Origin: an uncultured Oscillospiraceae bacterium
Lineage (GTDB): Bacteria > Bacillota > Clostridia > Oscillospirales > Oscillospiraceae
Direction: 5' to 3'
NCBI GenBank assembly: GCA_951801655.1
Contig: CATONV010000004.1
Location: forward strand, 1-64,000
DNA: 64,000 nt
Made by a program: the position numbers and the translations under genes. Under the pieces are notes generated by a model. It did no database searches and had not been told where the DNA came from. It was given only the letters and a program-made list of their open reading frames with translations. Shown here piece after piece: positions 56,101 through 64,000 of this stretch (within the stretch, counting starts at the first letter, position 1; each line of letters starts with the position of its first letter).

Positions 56101-57603
56101 TTAACGCTTATCCTCCCGATCGAATATCAGGTCATATTTTTCCACATCCACCAGCGCAGAGCCGCCGGCCTCAAAGGTGATGGCCTCCGCCTCCTGCCGG
56201 GTGTAGATTACGGTGCTGGCGGCCTGTTCGCCGTCGTTGACGAACACCTCCACGCTGAACCGGTCCAGGACGATGCGCAGTTTAATTGCGCTGTTCCCGG
56301 GCCGCACCAAAAACTTGCGCGTATGGACAATATCGTGGGGCAGGCCGCTGTGGGTCCGGTCCAGCTTCAGAACGCCGTCGCCGGGGCGGTACTGGAGTCT
56401 GGTCTCATACTGCTCGTCCTTGGCCACCCGGATGCAGAACCAGCGGCAGCTCTTGCCGTCGGCGGGCCGGACGGTAACCGTCATATCCAGCACCCGGCCC
56501 TGGACGCCGGGCAGGCTGACCTCCCCGCTGACAGGTACGCCGGTGTGCTTCACGCAGCGCCCCCAATAGTCCTCCAGCTCCCGGACCGGGACCTGATACA
56601 GCCGCCCGTTCCGCACCGAAAGCTCCCGGGGCAGTGTCATCTGCCCAAACCACCGGCAGTGGGCGGGCTTGGCCCCCGCCGAGGCCCAGTTCTGCATCCA
56701 CGCGATCATGATCCGCCGCCCGTCGGCCGTCCGCAGGGTCTGGGGGGCGTAGAAGTCCAGGCCGTAGTCGATGGCCTGGACGTGCCGGCGCACAAAGTCC
56801 CCTCTCCCGGGCTCACAGTCGCCGATGAGGCACACGGTGCCGTTGCCCGTGTGGAACTCCAGCCCCTCCGGGTCCATCTCCTGGGGGCTGACAATCAGCA
56901 CCTGTCTACCGTCCAGCGGAAAGAAGTCGGGGCACTCCCACATCTTGCCGTACCGGTTGCGGGAGCGGTCCAGGGTGCGGACAAACTGCCAATGAAAGCA
57001 GTCCGCGCTGCGGTACAGCAGGATGGCGCCGCTGTCGTCCTCGGTGCGGTTTCCGATTGCGGCGCGGTAGGTCCCGTCCTCCTCCCGCCACAGCTTCGGG
57101 TCCCGAAAATCAATGGCGCTCCCCCCCTGGGGCAGGTCTTCCCCGGTTAAAACAGGGTTGCCCGGATATTTCTCATAGTCCACCCCGTCTCCAATGGCCA
57201 GGCACTGGGTCTGGACGTCCTGGAGGTAGCCGTCGGCGTTGTGACTCCTTCTGACGCCGGTGTACATCAGCAGCTGCCGCCCGTCGGGCAGCTCCACAGC
57301 CCCGCCGGAAAAACAGCCGAAGGCGTCGTAGTCCTCGTCGGGGGCCAGGGCCACGGGCAGTCTCTCCCAGCGGAGAAAATCCCTGGATTTCAGGTGCCCC
57401 CAGTGCATGGGGCCCCACTCGTTGGAATACGGGTGGTACTGAAAGAACAGGTGGCACTCCCCCCGATAAAAGGAAAAGCCGTTGGGGTCGTTCATCCAGC
57501 CGATGGCGGGGGTGGCGTGGAAGGCGGGGCGCTCGCTGTCGGGGATGTGGGGGCCGTACTGAGTCTCAAACGCCCGGGCCTCTTGCAGCGGTCTACTGGT
57601 CAT
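56101..57603 (-). CDS. Glycoside hydrolase family 32 (sucrose-6-phosphate hydrolase / beta-fructofuranosidase type)
   Basis: RPAFHATPAIGWMNDPNGFSFYRGECHLFFQYHPYSNEWGPMHWGHLKSRDFLRWE; FRDPKLW; WECPDFFPL. Confidence 0.95.
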   Translation of the reverse strand: MTSRPLQEARAFETQYGPHIPDSERPAFHATPAIGWMNDPNGFSFYRGECHLFFQYHPYSNEWGPMHWGHLKSRDFLRWERLPVALAPDEDYDAFGCFSGGAVELPDGRQLLMYTGVRRSHNADGYLQDVQTQCLAIGDGVDYEKYPGNPVLTGEDLPQGGSAIDFRDPKLWREEDGTYRAAIGNRTEDDSGAILLYRSADCFHWQFVRTLDRSRNRYGKMWECPDFFPLDGRQVLIVSPQEMDPEGLEFHTGNGTVCLIGDCEPGRGDFVRRHVQAIDYGLDFYAPQTLRTADGRRIMIAWMQNWASAGAKPAHCRWFGQMTLPRELSVRNGRLYQVPVRELEDYWGRCVKHTGVPVSGEVSLPGVQGRVLDMTVTVRPADGKSCRWFCIRVAKDEQYETRLQYRPGDGVLKLDRTHSGLPHDIVHTRKFLVRPGNSAIKLRIVLDRFSVEVFVNDGEQAASTVIYTRQEAEAITFEAGGSALVDVEKYDLIFDREDKR

Positions 57604-58916
57604 AGGGTGTCCTCCGCATCGCGGCCAGCCTGACCGTGGCTTTCAAAGATGATGGGCTGGCCCTGGCAGGTGACCCTGCCGAACTTCACCTCGACGCTGC
57701 CGCCGCAGGCCAGATTAGGATAGGTCCCGTCGGGGATGTCCACCGCCACAAGGCCGCTGTTTCCCTTCAGGCTGAAAATGCCGGTGAGCCGGTCCAGATT
57801 CCGGCGGTGGTCCGCCACGAGGATATCTCCGGACAGAGCCCGGACCTGATAGACGCTGTCGGTGAGCAGCGGATGCCCTTTCAGCCGGTAGAGCCGCCGC
57901 AGCAGCTCCGTCCGGTCCGGCCCGGCAGCCCAGTTGACGGCGTCTTTTTCAAAGAGTTCGGGCAGGTGGGTACAGCCTGCCTCCTGTCCCCCGTAGAGAA
58001 GGGTCATCCCCTTCTGAAAGTAGAGGAAGGCGGTCCAGTTTACAAGGGCGGCCTCCCCGGGGATGGCGGCCGCAGCCCGAAGCCGGTCGTGGTTCTCCAG
58101 AAAACGCAGCTTGACGTAGTTGTCCGGATAGATCGCCTCCTGACCGGAGACCGCCTCAGCGTACCGCCTCAGGGGGAGTTTCCCCTCCAGATAGTCCTGG
58201 AACAGGGGAAAGATGTCATAGTCGTAGCTGACATCGAAGGCCTGGAAAATCTCCGAATCGGACAGGGCGGCAACGCCCTGTCCCCGGGCGAAGCGGATGA
58301 ACTCCGGCTCCACCGACTCGGCCAGCCAGATACAGCCGGGGCGGACCGCCTCCACCTCCTCCCTGGCCCTGAGCCAGAAGTCCAGGGGGATCAGGGGGGC
58401 CACGTCGCACCGGAAGCCGTCTACCATTCCGGCCCAATATTTCAGCGTCTCGATCTGATAGTCCCACAGCGGCCGGTGGGTGTAGTCCAGGTCCGCTATG
58501 TCAGTCCAATCGCCCACGTGGCTGCCCAGGCTGCCGTCGGCCCTGTGATAGAACCACTCCGGATGGTGTTCGGCCAGCCAGGAGTCGGGGGAGGTGTGGT
58601 TATACACCACGTCGATGATGCACTTCATCCCCAGGCGGTGGATGTCCTCCACCAGCCGCCGGAAGTCCTCCAGCGTGCCGTAGTCCGGATGGACCGCCCG
58701 ATAGTCCGAGATGGCGTAGGGACTGCCCGCGGTCCCCTTGCGGGCCCTGGTGCCGATGGGGTGGATGGGCATCAGCCAGATGATGTCCACCCCCAGGTTC
58801 CTGATCCGCTCCAGGTCTTGGCGGACGGCCTCAAAGGTGCCCTCCTGGCTGTGGTTGCGGACAAACACTGAATACATCACCTGATTGCGGTATTCCTTTG
58901 GCGTGTTTTTTGCCAT
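57600..58916 (-). CDS. Alpha-amylase family glycoside hydrolase (GH13)
   Basis: GVDIIWLMPIHPIG, GMKCIIDVVYNHTS, VDGFRCDVAPLIPLDFW, FLENHDRLRAAA; overlaps the GH32 gene by 4 nt (ATGA). Confidence 0.93.
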   Translation of the reverse strand: MAKNTPKEYRNQVMYSVFVRNHSQEGTFEAVRQDLERIRNLGVDIIWLMPIHPIGTRARKGTAGSPYAISDYRAVHPDYGTLEDFRRLVEDIHRLGMKCIIDVVYNHTSPDSWLAEHHPEWFYHRADGSLGSHVGDWTDIADLDYTHRPLWDYQIETLKYWAGMVDGFRCDVAPLIPLDFWLRAREEVEAVRPGCIWLAESVEPEFIRFARGQGVAALSDSEIFQAFDVSYDYDIFPLFQDYLEGKLPLRRYAEAVSGQEAIYPDNYVKLRFLENHDRLRAAAAIPGEAALVNWTAFLYFQKGMTLLYGGQEAGCTHLPELFEKDAVNWAAGPDRTELLRRLYRLKGHPLLTDSVYQVRALSGDILVADHRRNLDRLTGIFSLKGNSGLVAVDIPDGTYPNLACGGSVEVKFGRVTCQGQPIIFESHGQAGRDAEDTL

Positions 58917-58925
58917 GATGATCCC

Positions 58926-60431
58926 TCATTTCTTGGACGTTTTCCCCTTGGGAAGACGCTGATAGACCCGCATCTCCCGGTACAGCCGCCGGGACAGCCT
59001 CTCGTCAAAGGTGCCGGGCAGGGTTCGCCACTGCCAGTTACTCCCCAAGGTGGAGGGGGTATTGATCCGGGCCTCGCTGCCCAGACCCAGCAGGTCCTGA
59101 AACTGCATCACCGCCAGCTTGGCGGGAGAGGCCCAGGCGGTGCGCATCATGCCCCAGTGGTAGCCCTCCTGGCCGGAGAGGCGGAGATAGGCCTTGGCAT
59201 AGGCCCGGTCCGCCTTGAGGGCGGAGGCCATCCAGCCCTGGACGGTGTCGTTGTCGTGGGTCCCGGTGTAGACCACGCAGTGGACGGGATAGCGGTAGGG
59301 CAGGTGGTAGACGCTGTCCGGGTCCCTGCTGTCAAAGGCCATCTCCAGCACCTTCATGCCGGGGTAGCCCGAGTCCTTCAGCAGCTTGCGTACCGAGGGG
59401 GTGAGAAAGCCCAGGTCCTCGGCGATGATGTCCTTTTTGCCCAGGGCCTTGTTCACCGCCTTGAAAAAGTCGATCCCCGGGCCGGGCTTCCACCGGCCGC
59501 CCTGGGCGTTGCTGTCCCCGCTGGGGACAGCAAAATACTGGTCGAAGCCCCGGAAGTGGTCGATGCGCAGGGTGTCGTAGAGTTGGAACTGGAAGGAGAT
59601 GCGCCGCAGCCACCAGGCGTAGCCCTCCTCCTTCATCCTCTCCCAGTCAAAGAGGGGGTTGCCCCACAGCTGGCCGTCGGCGGAGAAGCCGTCGGGGGGA
59701 CAGCCCGCCACCTCGGTGGGCCGGCCGTCCTCGTCCAGCTGGAACTGGGGCCGGTTGGCCCACACGTCGGCGCTGTCCAGGGCCACATAGATGGGCAGGT
59801 CCCCGATGATGGACAGGCCCAGGCGGTTGGCGTACCCCTTGAGAGCCCGCCACTGGCCGAAAAAGAGATACTGTACCGCCTTCCAAAAGTCTGTCTCCCC
59901 GGCCAGCTCCCGCCGGGCCGCCTCCAGGGCGGCGGGCTGGCGCAGGCGCAGCTCCCTGGGCCACTGGAACCAGGCGTCCCCGTCATGCCGGCTCTTTAAG
60001 GCCATAAACAGGGCGTAGTCCTCCAGCCAGTCCCGCTGCTCCCCGCAAAAAGCGGCAAACTCAGGGGGATTCCGGGCCAACAGGCGGTCACAGGCCCTTT
60101 TGAGAACGGGGTAGCGGGTGCGGTATAGCAGCCCGTAGTCCACCCGCGACGGGTCGGAGCCCCAATCCAGGCCCTGGTACTCCTCGGGCTTCAGCAGGCC
60201 GTCCTCCGCCAGCGTATCCAGGTCGATAAAGTAGGGATTGCCGGCAAAGGAGGAATAGGATTGATAGGGGGAATCCCCGTAGCTGGTGGGACCCACGGGC
60301 AGCAGCTGCCAGCAGCTCTGGCCGCCTGCGGCCAGGAAATCGGCAAACTTTCTCGCCTCCATCCCCAGCGTGCCGATTCCGAATGGGGAGGGCAGGGAGA
60401 AGATCGGCATAAGAACTCCTGCTTTTCTCAC
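58926..60431 (-). CDS. malQ: 4-alpha-glucanotransferase
   Basis: MPIFSLPSPFGIGTLGMEARKFADFLAAGGQSCWQLLPVGPTSYGDSPYQSYSSFAGNPYFIDL...LRIDHFRGFDQYFAVPSG...IIAEDLGFLTPSVRKLL...GTHDNDTVQGW. Confidence 0.97.
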   Translation of the reverse strand: MRKAGVLMPIFSLPSPFGIGTLGMEARKFADFLAAGGQSCWQLLPVGPTSYGDSPYQSYSSFAGNPYFIDLDTLAEDGLLKPEEYQGLDWGSDPSRVDYGLLYRTRYPVLKRACDRLLARNPPEFAAFCGEQRDWLEDYALFMALKSRHDGDAWFQWPRELRLRQPAALEAARRELAGETDFWKAVQYLFFGQWRALKGYANRLGLSIIGDLPIYVALDSADVWANRPQFQLDEDGRPTEVAGCPPDGFSADGQLWGNPLFDWERMKEEGYAWWLRRISFQFQLYDTLRIDHFRGFDQYFAVPSGDSNAQGGRWKPGPGIDFFKAVNKALGKKDIIAEDLGFLTPSVRKLLKDSGYPGMKVLEMAFDSRDPDSVYHLPYRYPVHCVVYTGTHDNDTVQGWMASALKADRAYAKAYLRLSGQEGYHWGMMRTAWASPAKLAVMQFQDLLGLGSEARINTPSTLGSNWQWRTLPGTFDERLSRRLYREMRVYQRLPKGKTSKK

Positions 60432-60460
60432 GTTTTTTCACCTGTTTCTAATATGGTAAA

Positions 60461-60480
60461 GGGCCGCCGTCAGGCGGCCC
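60461..60480. terminator. Hairpin downstream of the LacI-family gene
   Basis: GGGCCGCC-GTCA-GGCGGCCC. Confidence 0.5.
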
Positions 60481-60485
60481 TCTCA

Positions 60486-61499
60486 TCAGCTGAGCCGAGC
60501 GACACTCTCTCCCTCCACCATGTGGAACGGGACCAGCCCATGCACAGAGGGACTTCTGCGCAGGATACTCCGGAGGAGGGCGTCCACGCCCCGTTCGGCC
60601 AGCTGCTGGATGTCCTGGCGGACGGTGGTAAGGCGGGGCAGAAAGTACTGCCCCGTTGTAATGCCGTCGTATCCCACCACGGAGATGTCTCCGGGGACCT
60701 GCTTGCCCAGATCGGACAGAGCCCGGATCGCCCCCATGGCCATCACGTCGCTGACGGCGAAGATGGCAGTGAGATCAGGACACCTCTCCAGCAGCACCTT
60801 GGTGGCGGCGTAGGCCTCCGGCATGGAGTAGCGGCAGGGCTCGCACTGCCGGTCCACGTCGAAGGGCAGTCCCAGGCGCTGACAGGCGTCCCGGCAGCCG
60901 GTTAGGCGGCTGTAGCTGATCTGAGAACAGGACCAGTTGCCCCCCAGCAGGCCGATGTGGGTGTGGCCCTTGGCCGCCAGCAGCTCCACCGCCTGCTGAG
61001 CGGCTAAATGGTCGTCAGTGGTGAAGGAGGAGAGGTTGGGAAAGCCCAGCTCCTGGGCCGTATTGGTCAGCAGCACGCAGGGCACCGTGATGGGGGCGAA
61101 GCCCGCGCGAAACAGCTCCAGGTCGCCGCCCAGGAAGATGATTCCCATGGGCTTGCGCTCCCGGCACAGCCGGCAGGCGTACGCCACCTCGTTGTCATCC
61201 TCGTCCAGGTAGTAGACAAAGGTGTCCTGACCCGCGTCCTGAAGCAGGGCCTGGAGCTTCCCCACCAGGTCGGCAAAGAGCATGTTCATGATCCCCTTTA
61301 CGATCATGACAATGCCGGTGCTGTTTTGAAGCTTCAGGTGCTTGGCATTGGCGTTGGGCTGGAAGCCCTGCTCCTCCACCACCGCCATCACCTTCTGCCG
61401 CGTCTCCTCGCTGACGTCTGGGTGATCGTTGAGTACACGGGACACGGTGGCCACACCGTACCCGGACAGCCGGGCTATATCTTTGATGGTCACAGGCAT
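60486..61499 (-). CDS. LacI-family transcriptional regulator
   Basis: MPVTIKDIARLSGYGVATVSRVLNDHPDVSEETRQKVMAVVEEQGFQPN. Confidence 0.97.
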   Translation of the reverse strand: MPVTIKDIARLSGYGVATVSRVLNDHPDVSEETRQKVMAVVEEQGFQPNANAKHLKLQNSTGIVMIVKGIMNMLFADLVGKLQALLQDAGQDTFVYYLDEDDNEVAYACRLCRERKPMGIIFLGGDLELFRAGFAPITVPCVLLTNTAQELGFPNLSSFTTDDHLAAQQAVELLAAKGHTHIGLLGGNWSCSQISYSRLTGCRDACQRLGLPFDVDRQCEPCRYSMPEAYAATKVLLERCPDLTAIFAVSDVMAMGAIRALSDLGKQVPGDISVVGYDGITTGQYFLPRLTTVRQDIQQLAERGVDALLRSILRRSPSVHGLVPFHMVEGESVARLS

Positions 61500-61516
61500 C
61501 CCTTCTTTCTAAATGC

Positions 61517-61539
61517 GGGGCGGCCGACCGGCCGCCCCC
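61517..61539. terminator. Hairpin between the ABC permease gene and the lacI-type gene
   Basis: GGGGCGGCC-GACC-GGCCGCCCC arms. Confidence 0.5.
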
Positions 61540-61588
61540 CGTAACCTGACAGCACAATCTTAACACATCGCCAGGGGAAACGCAAGCA

Positions 61589-62446
61589 TTACCCCTTCAC
61601 CGCGCCGGCGGCAACGCCCTTGATAATGTGCTTCTGGCAGGTGAGGTAGAAGACAATCACCGGGATGATGGACAGCAGAATCAGGGCCATGGTGGCGCCC
61701 AGGTCCACGGTTCCGTAGCTGCCCTTCAGGTACTGGATGTGGATGGGAATGGTGCGGTACTCGTTGATGTCCAGCACCAGAACGGGGAGAAGGTAGTCGT
61801 TCCACACCCACATGATCTCCAGGATGCCCACGGAAATCATGGTGGGCTTGAGCATGGGCAGCACCACAGAGAAGTAGGTGCGCAGGGGGCCGCAGCCGTC
61901 GATAGCGGCAGCCTCCTCAATCTCCAGAGGGATAGACTTTACAAAGCCCACGAACATGAAGATGGCCAGGCCCGCGCCGAAGCCCAGGTAGACGATGGGG
62001 ATGGTCCAGGGGGTGTTCAGCTTCAGCTTGTCGGCCGTCTTGGACAGGGTGTACATCACCATCTGGAAGGGGATGACCATGGAGAACACGCACAGGAAGT
62101 ACAGCACCTTGCAGAACAGGGAGTTCACCCGGGCGATATACCAGGCGGCCATGGAGGTAAAGAGAAGAATCAGGAAAGCGGACATCAGGGTGATGACCAC
62201 GCTGTAGAGTACGCTCTTGACGAAGGGGTAGTTGCCGAAGGTCATACCTTTGATGAAGTTGTCCAGTCCGGCGTACATCTCGCCGGTGGGCAGGGCGAAG
62301 GTGTCGGTTTTGACGAAGGTATTCAGCTTGAAGGAGTTGACGACCACCATCAGCACGGGGAACACATAGATAACGCAGATGACAGCCAGGATGGCAGACA
62401 GGGTGTTTTTCCTGCGCTGTTCCGCGGAGAGTCTCTTCTTATTCAT
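61589..62446 (-). CDS. Carbohydrate ABC transporter permease (MalG-like)
   Basis: EIEEAAAIDGCGPLRTYFSVVLPMLKPTMISVGILEIMWVWNDYLLPVL (EAA motif). Confidence 0.95.
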   Translation of the reverse strand: MNKKRLSAEQRRKNTLSAILAVICVIYVFPVLMVVVNSFKLNTFVKTDTFALPTGEMYAGLDNFIKGMTFGNYPFVKSVLYSVVITLMSAFLILLFTSMAAWYIARVNSLFCKVLYFLCVFSMVIPFQMVMYTLSKTADKLKLNTPWTIPIVYLGFGAGLAIFMFVGFVKSIPLEIEEAAAIDGCGPLRTYFSVVLPMLKPTMISVGILEIMWVWNDYLLPVLVLDINEYRTIPIHIQYLKGSYGTVDLGATMALILLSIIPVIVFYLTCQKHIIKGVAAGAVKG

Positions 62447-63351
62447 TACTGCTGTACCTCCTTATTGCGGGTGTAAGCCAGCTGGGCCAGACCCATGCCG
62501 GCCACCAGGATGAAGAAGATAACCGCCTTGGCCTGGGCGATGCCCTGAGATGCGGACCCGGTACCGTTGAAGGTGTTGAAAATGTTCAGCGCCAGCATCT
62601 CGGTGGTCCGGATGGTGGTGCCGTCGGGCTGGATGATGAAGGGCTGGCCGGCAGTGAGGGCCAGGTTCTGGTCGAAGAGCTTGAAGCCGTTGGTGAGGGA
62701 CAGGAACACGCAGATGGTGATGGAGGGCATCACATTGGGGATGGTCACCTTGAACAGGGTCTCCATGCGGGTGGCCCCGTCGATGCGGGCGGCCTCCAGC
62801 ATCTCGCCGGGGACATTTTGCAGGCCGGCGATATAGATAATCATCATGTAGCCCACCTGCTGCCAGCACATCAGGATGATCAGGCCCCAGAAGCCGAATT
62901 TGCTGTCCATCAGAATGGAGGTGGACCAGCGGCTGAGGATGCCGTCGAAGATCATGGACCAGATGTAGCCCAGGACGATACCGCCGATGAGGTTGGGCAT
63001 GAAGAACACCGTGCGGAACAGGTTGCTGCCCCGGATGGACTGGGTCAGGATGTAGGCCACGATGAAGGCAAGCACGTTGATAATCACCAGAGAGGTTACG
63101 GCGAACAGGGCGGTGTACCAGAAGGCGTGGGTGAAGGAGGCGTCCTGAAAGGCCTTGATATAGTTGTCAAAGCCGATAAACTTGGCGTCGGAGACCAGCT
63201 TGAACCGGCACAGGGACAGCCAGATACCCTGGATGAAGGGCCAGACAAAGCCAATGCAGAAGGCGGCCACAACGGGACCCAGGAACAGCGGACTCCACAT
63301 CCGGGTGGCGCGCTGGATGGAGTTGCTGTTGGAAATCTTTTTCGTTTTCAA
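62446..63351 (-). CDS. Carbohydrate ABC transporter permease (MalF-like); probable TTG start at 63351
   Basis: EMLEAARIDGATRMETLFKVTIPNVMPSITICVFLSLTNGFKLFDQ (EAA motif); GAGGAG about 7 nt upstream of the TTG. Confidence 0.93.
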   Translation of the reverse strand: MKTKKISNSNSIQRATRMWSPLFLGPVVAAFCIGFVWPFIQGIWLSLCRFKLVSDAKFIGFDNYIKAFQDASFTHAFWYTALFAVTSLVIINVLAFIVAYILTQSIRGSNLFRTVFFMPNLIGGIVLGYIWSMIFDGILSRWSTSILMDSKFGFWGLIILMCWQQVGYMMIIYIAGLQNVPGEMLEAARIDGATRMETLFKVTIPNVMPSITICVFLSLTNGFKLFDQNLALTAGQPFIIQPDGTTIRTTEMLALNIFNTFNGTGSASQGIAQAKAVIFFILVAGMGLAQLAYTRNKEVQQ

Positions 63352-63407
63352 AGTCTCAACTCCTCTACGATTGTTACGGGGGGATGCCCTTACCCGCGGC
63401 GGAAAAA

Positions 63408-63434
63408 CCGGGGCGGGCGATGTGCCCGCCCCGG
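63408..63434 (-). terminator. Intercistronic hairpin between the solute-binding protein and permease genes
   Basis: CCGGGGCGGGC-GATGT-GCCCGCCCCGG perfect 11-bp stem. Confidence 0.6.
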
Positions 63435-63461
63435 CTCGTGTCAAAGGGTAATGTGCAGGGA

Positions 63462-64000
63462 TCAGTTGTTGACGTTGTTATAGCACTGGGCCCAGCCGTC
63501 CACAAAGGCGGTGCGGAACAGCTCCCAGTTGGCGTCGCTCTGGTCGGCGTTGTACTGGTTGAGGGCGGACACCATGGCGGCGCGGTAGTTGTCCACGTCG
63601 GGCTGGAAGTTGGTGGCGGCGTTCATGCTGTAGCAGCCCTTGTCCATGTAGGCCTGGGCGGCGGCAAGGAAGCCGTTGGTGGAGGGAACGGCCTGCTTAT
63701 AGGGCATAATGCCGAAGGTGTCCACCAAGATGCGGCTGGCCTCGGGGTCGCTGACGCACCACATCATAAAGTCCATGGTGGCCTTCTGGTTGGCCTCGGA
63801 GGTCTTGGCGTTGATGGCCCAGTAGTTCTCGGTGCCCACGTTCAGACCGGCCTTCTCCTCGCCGGCCACGCCGCAGTAGTAGGGGATCATGGTTGCGTTG
63901 GGCACGGCGTCAGACACGCCGCTCTCGCCGGTGTAGGCCCAGGAGCCGTTGACATAGAAGGCGGCCTTGCCGGTCTTGAACTCGTTCAGGGGGTCGTGGC
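63462..64000 (-). CDS. Extracellular sugar-binding protein of the ABC transporter, C-terminal part; gene runs off the right edge
   Basis: ...DPLNEFKTGKAAFYVNGSWAYTGESGVSDAVPNATMIPYYCGVAGEEKAGLNVGTENYWAINAKTSEANQKATMDFMMWCVSDPEASRILVDTFGIMPYK; frame stays open to the window edge. Confidence 0.92.
   Translation of the reverse strand, partial: HDPLNEFKTGKAAFYVNGSWAYTGESGVSDAVPNATMIPYYCGVAGEEKAGLNVGTENYWAINAKTSEANQKATMDFMMWCVSDPEASRILVDTFGIMPYKQAVPSTNGFLAAAQAYMDKGCYSMNAATNFQPDVDNYRAAMVSALNQYNADQSDANWELFRTAFVDGWAQCYNNVNN

Overview
This 64 kb window is from a GC-rich Firmicute, probably a Clostridia/Oscillospiraceae gut anaerobe (inferred from gene content and codon style). The backbone starts with pnp, rpsO, a P1-family peptidase, trmB, tRNA-Pro(TGG), a feoB/feoA/feoA iron locus, and a Na/Pi cotransporter followed by a PhoR-like kinase. 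An accessory region at about 10-30 kb follows. It holds a Ser/Thr kinase with a zinc-ribbon/beta-helix membrane protein and a divergent XRE regulator. It also holds a type I restriction-modification locus with an extra coiled-coil membrane gene between hsdS and hsdR, a GH2 beta-galactosidase, and a tightly packed four-gene operon. That operon encodes three dynamin-like GTPases and a large Sel1-repeat/CFI-box protein whose N-terminus looks like a degenerate GTPase. Next is a sigma-54-controlled catabolic region at about 30-47 kb: a TRAP transporter, LarA-like protein, OYE-family reductase, M20 peptidase, 2-hydroxyacid dehydrogenase, cupins and FAH. I found three near-consensus -24/-12 promoters there. 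A neighbouring sigma-54/hydantoinase/SSS-symporter locus is decayed, with a deletion junction and a frameshift. The window ends with a sulfatase/anSME/TTT-transporter/TauE cluster and a GH32/GH13/MalQ/LacI/sugar ABC cluster. The most interesting candidate is the four-gene dynamin/pseudo-GTPase/Sel1 operon. All family calls come from reading motifs in the translations; no database search was run.
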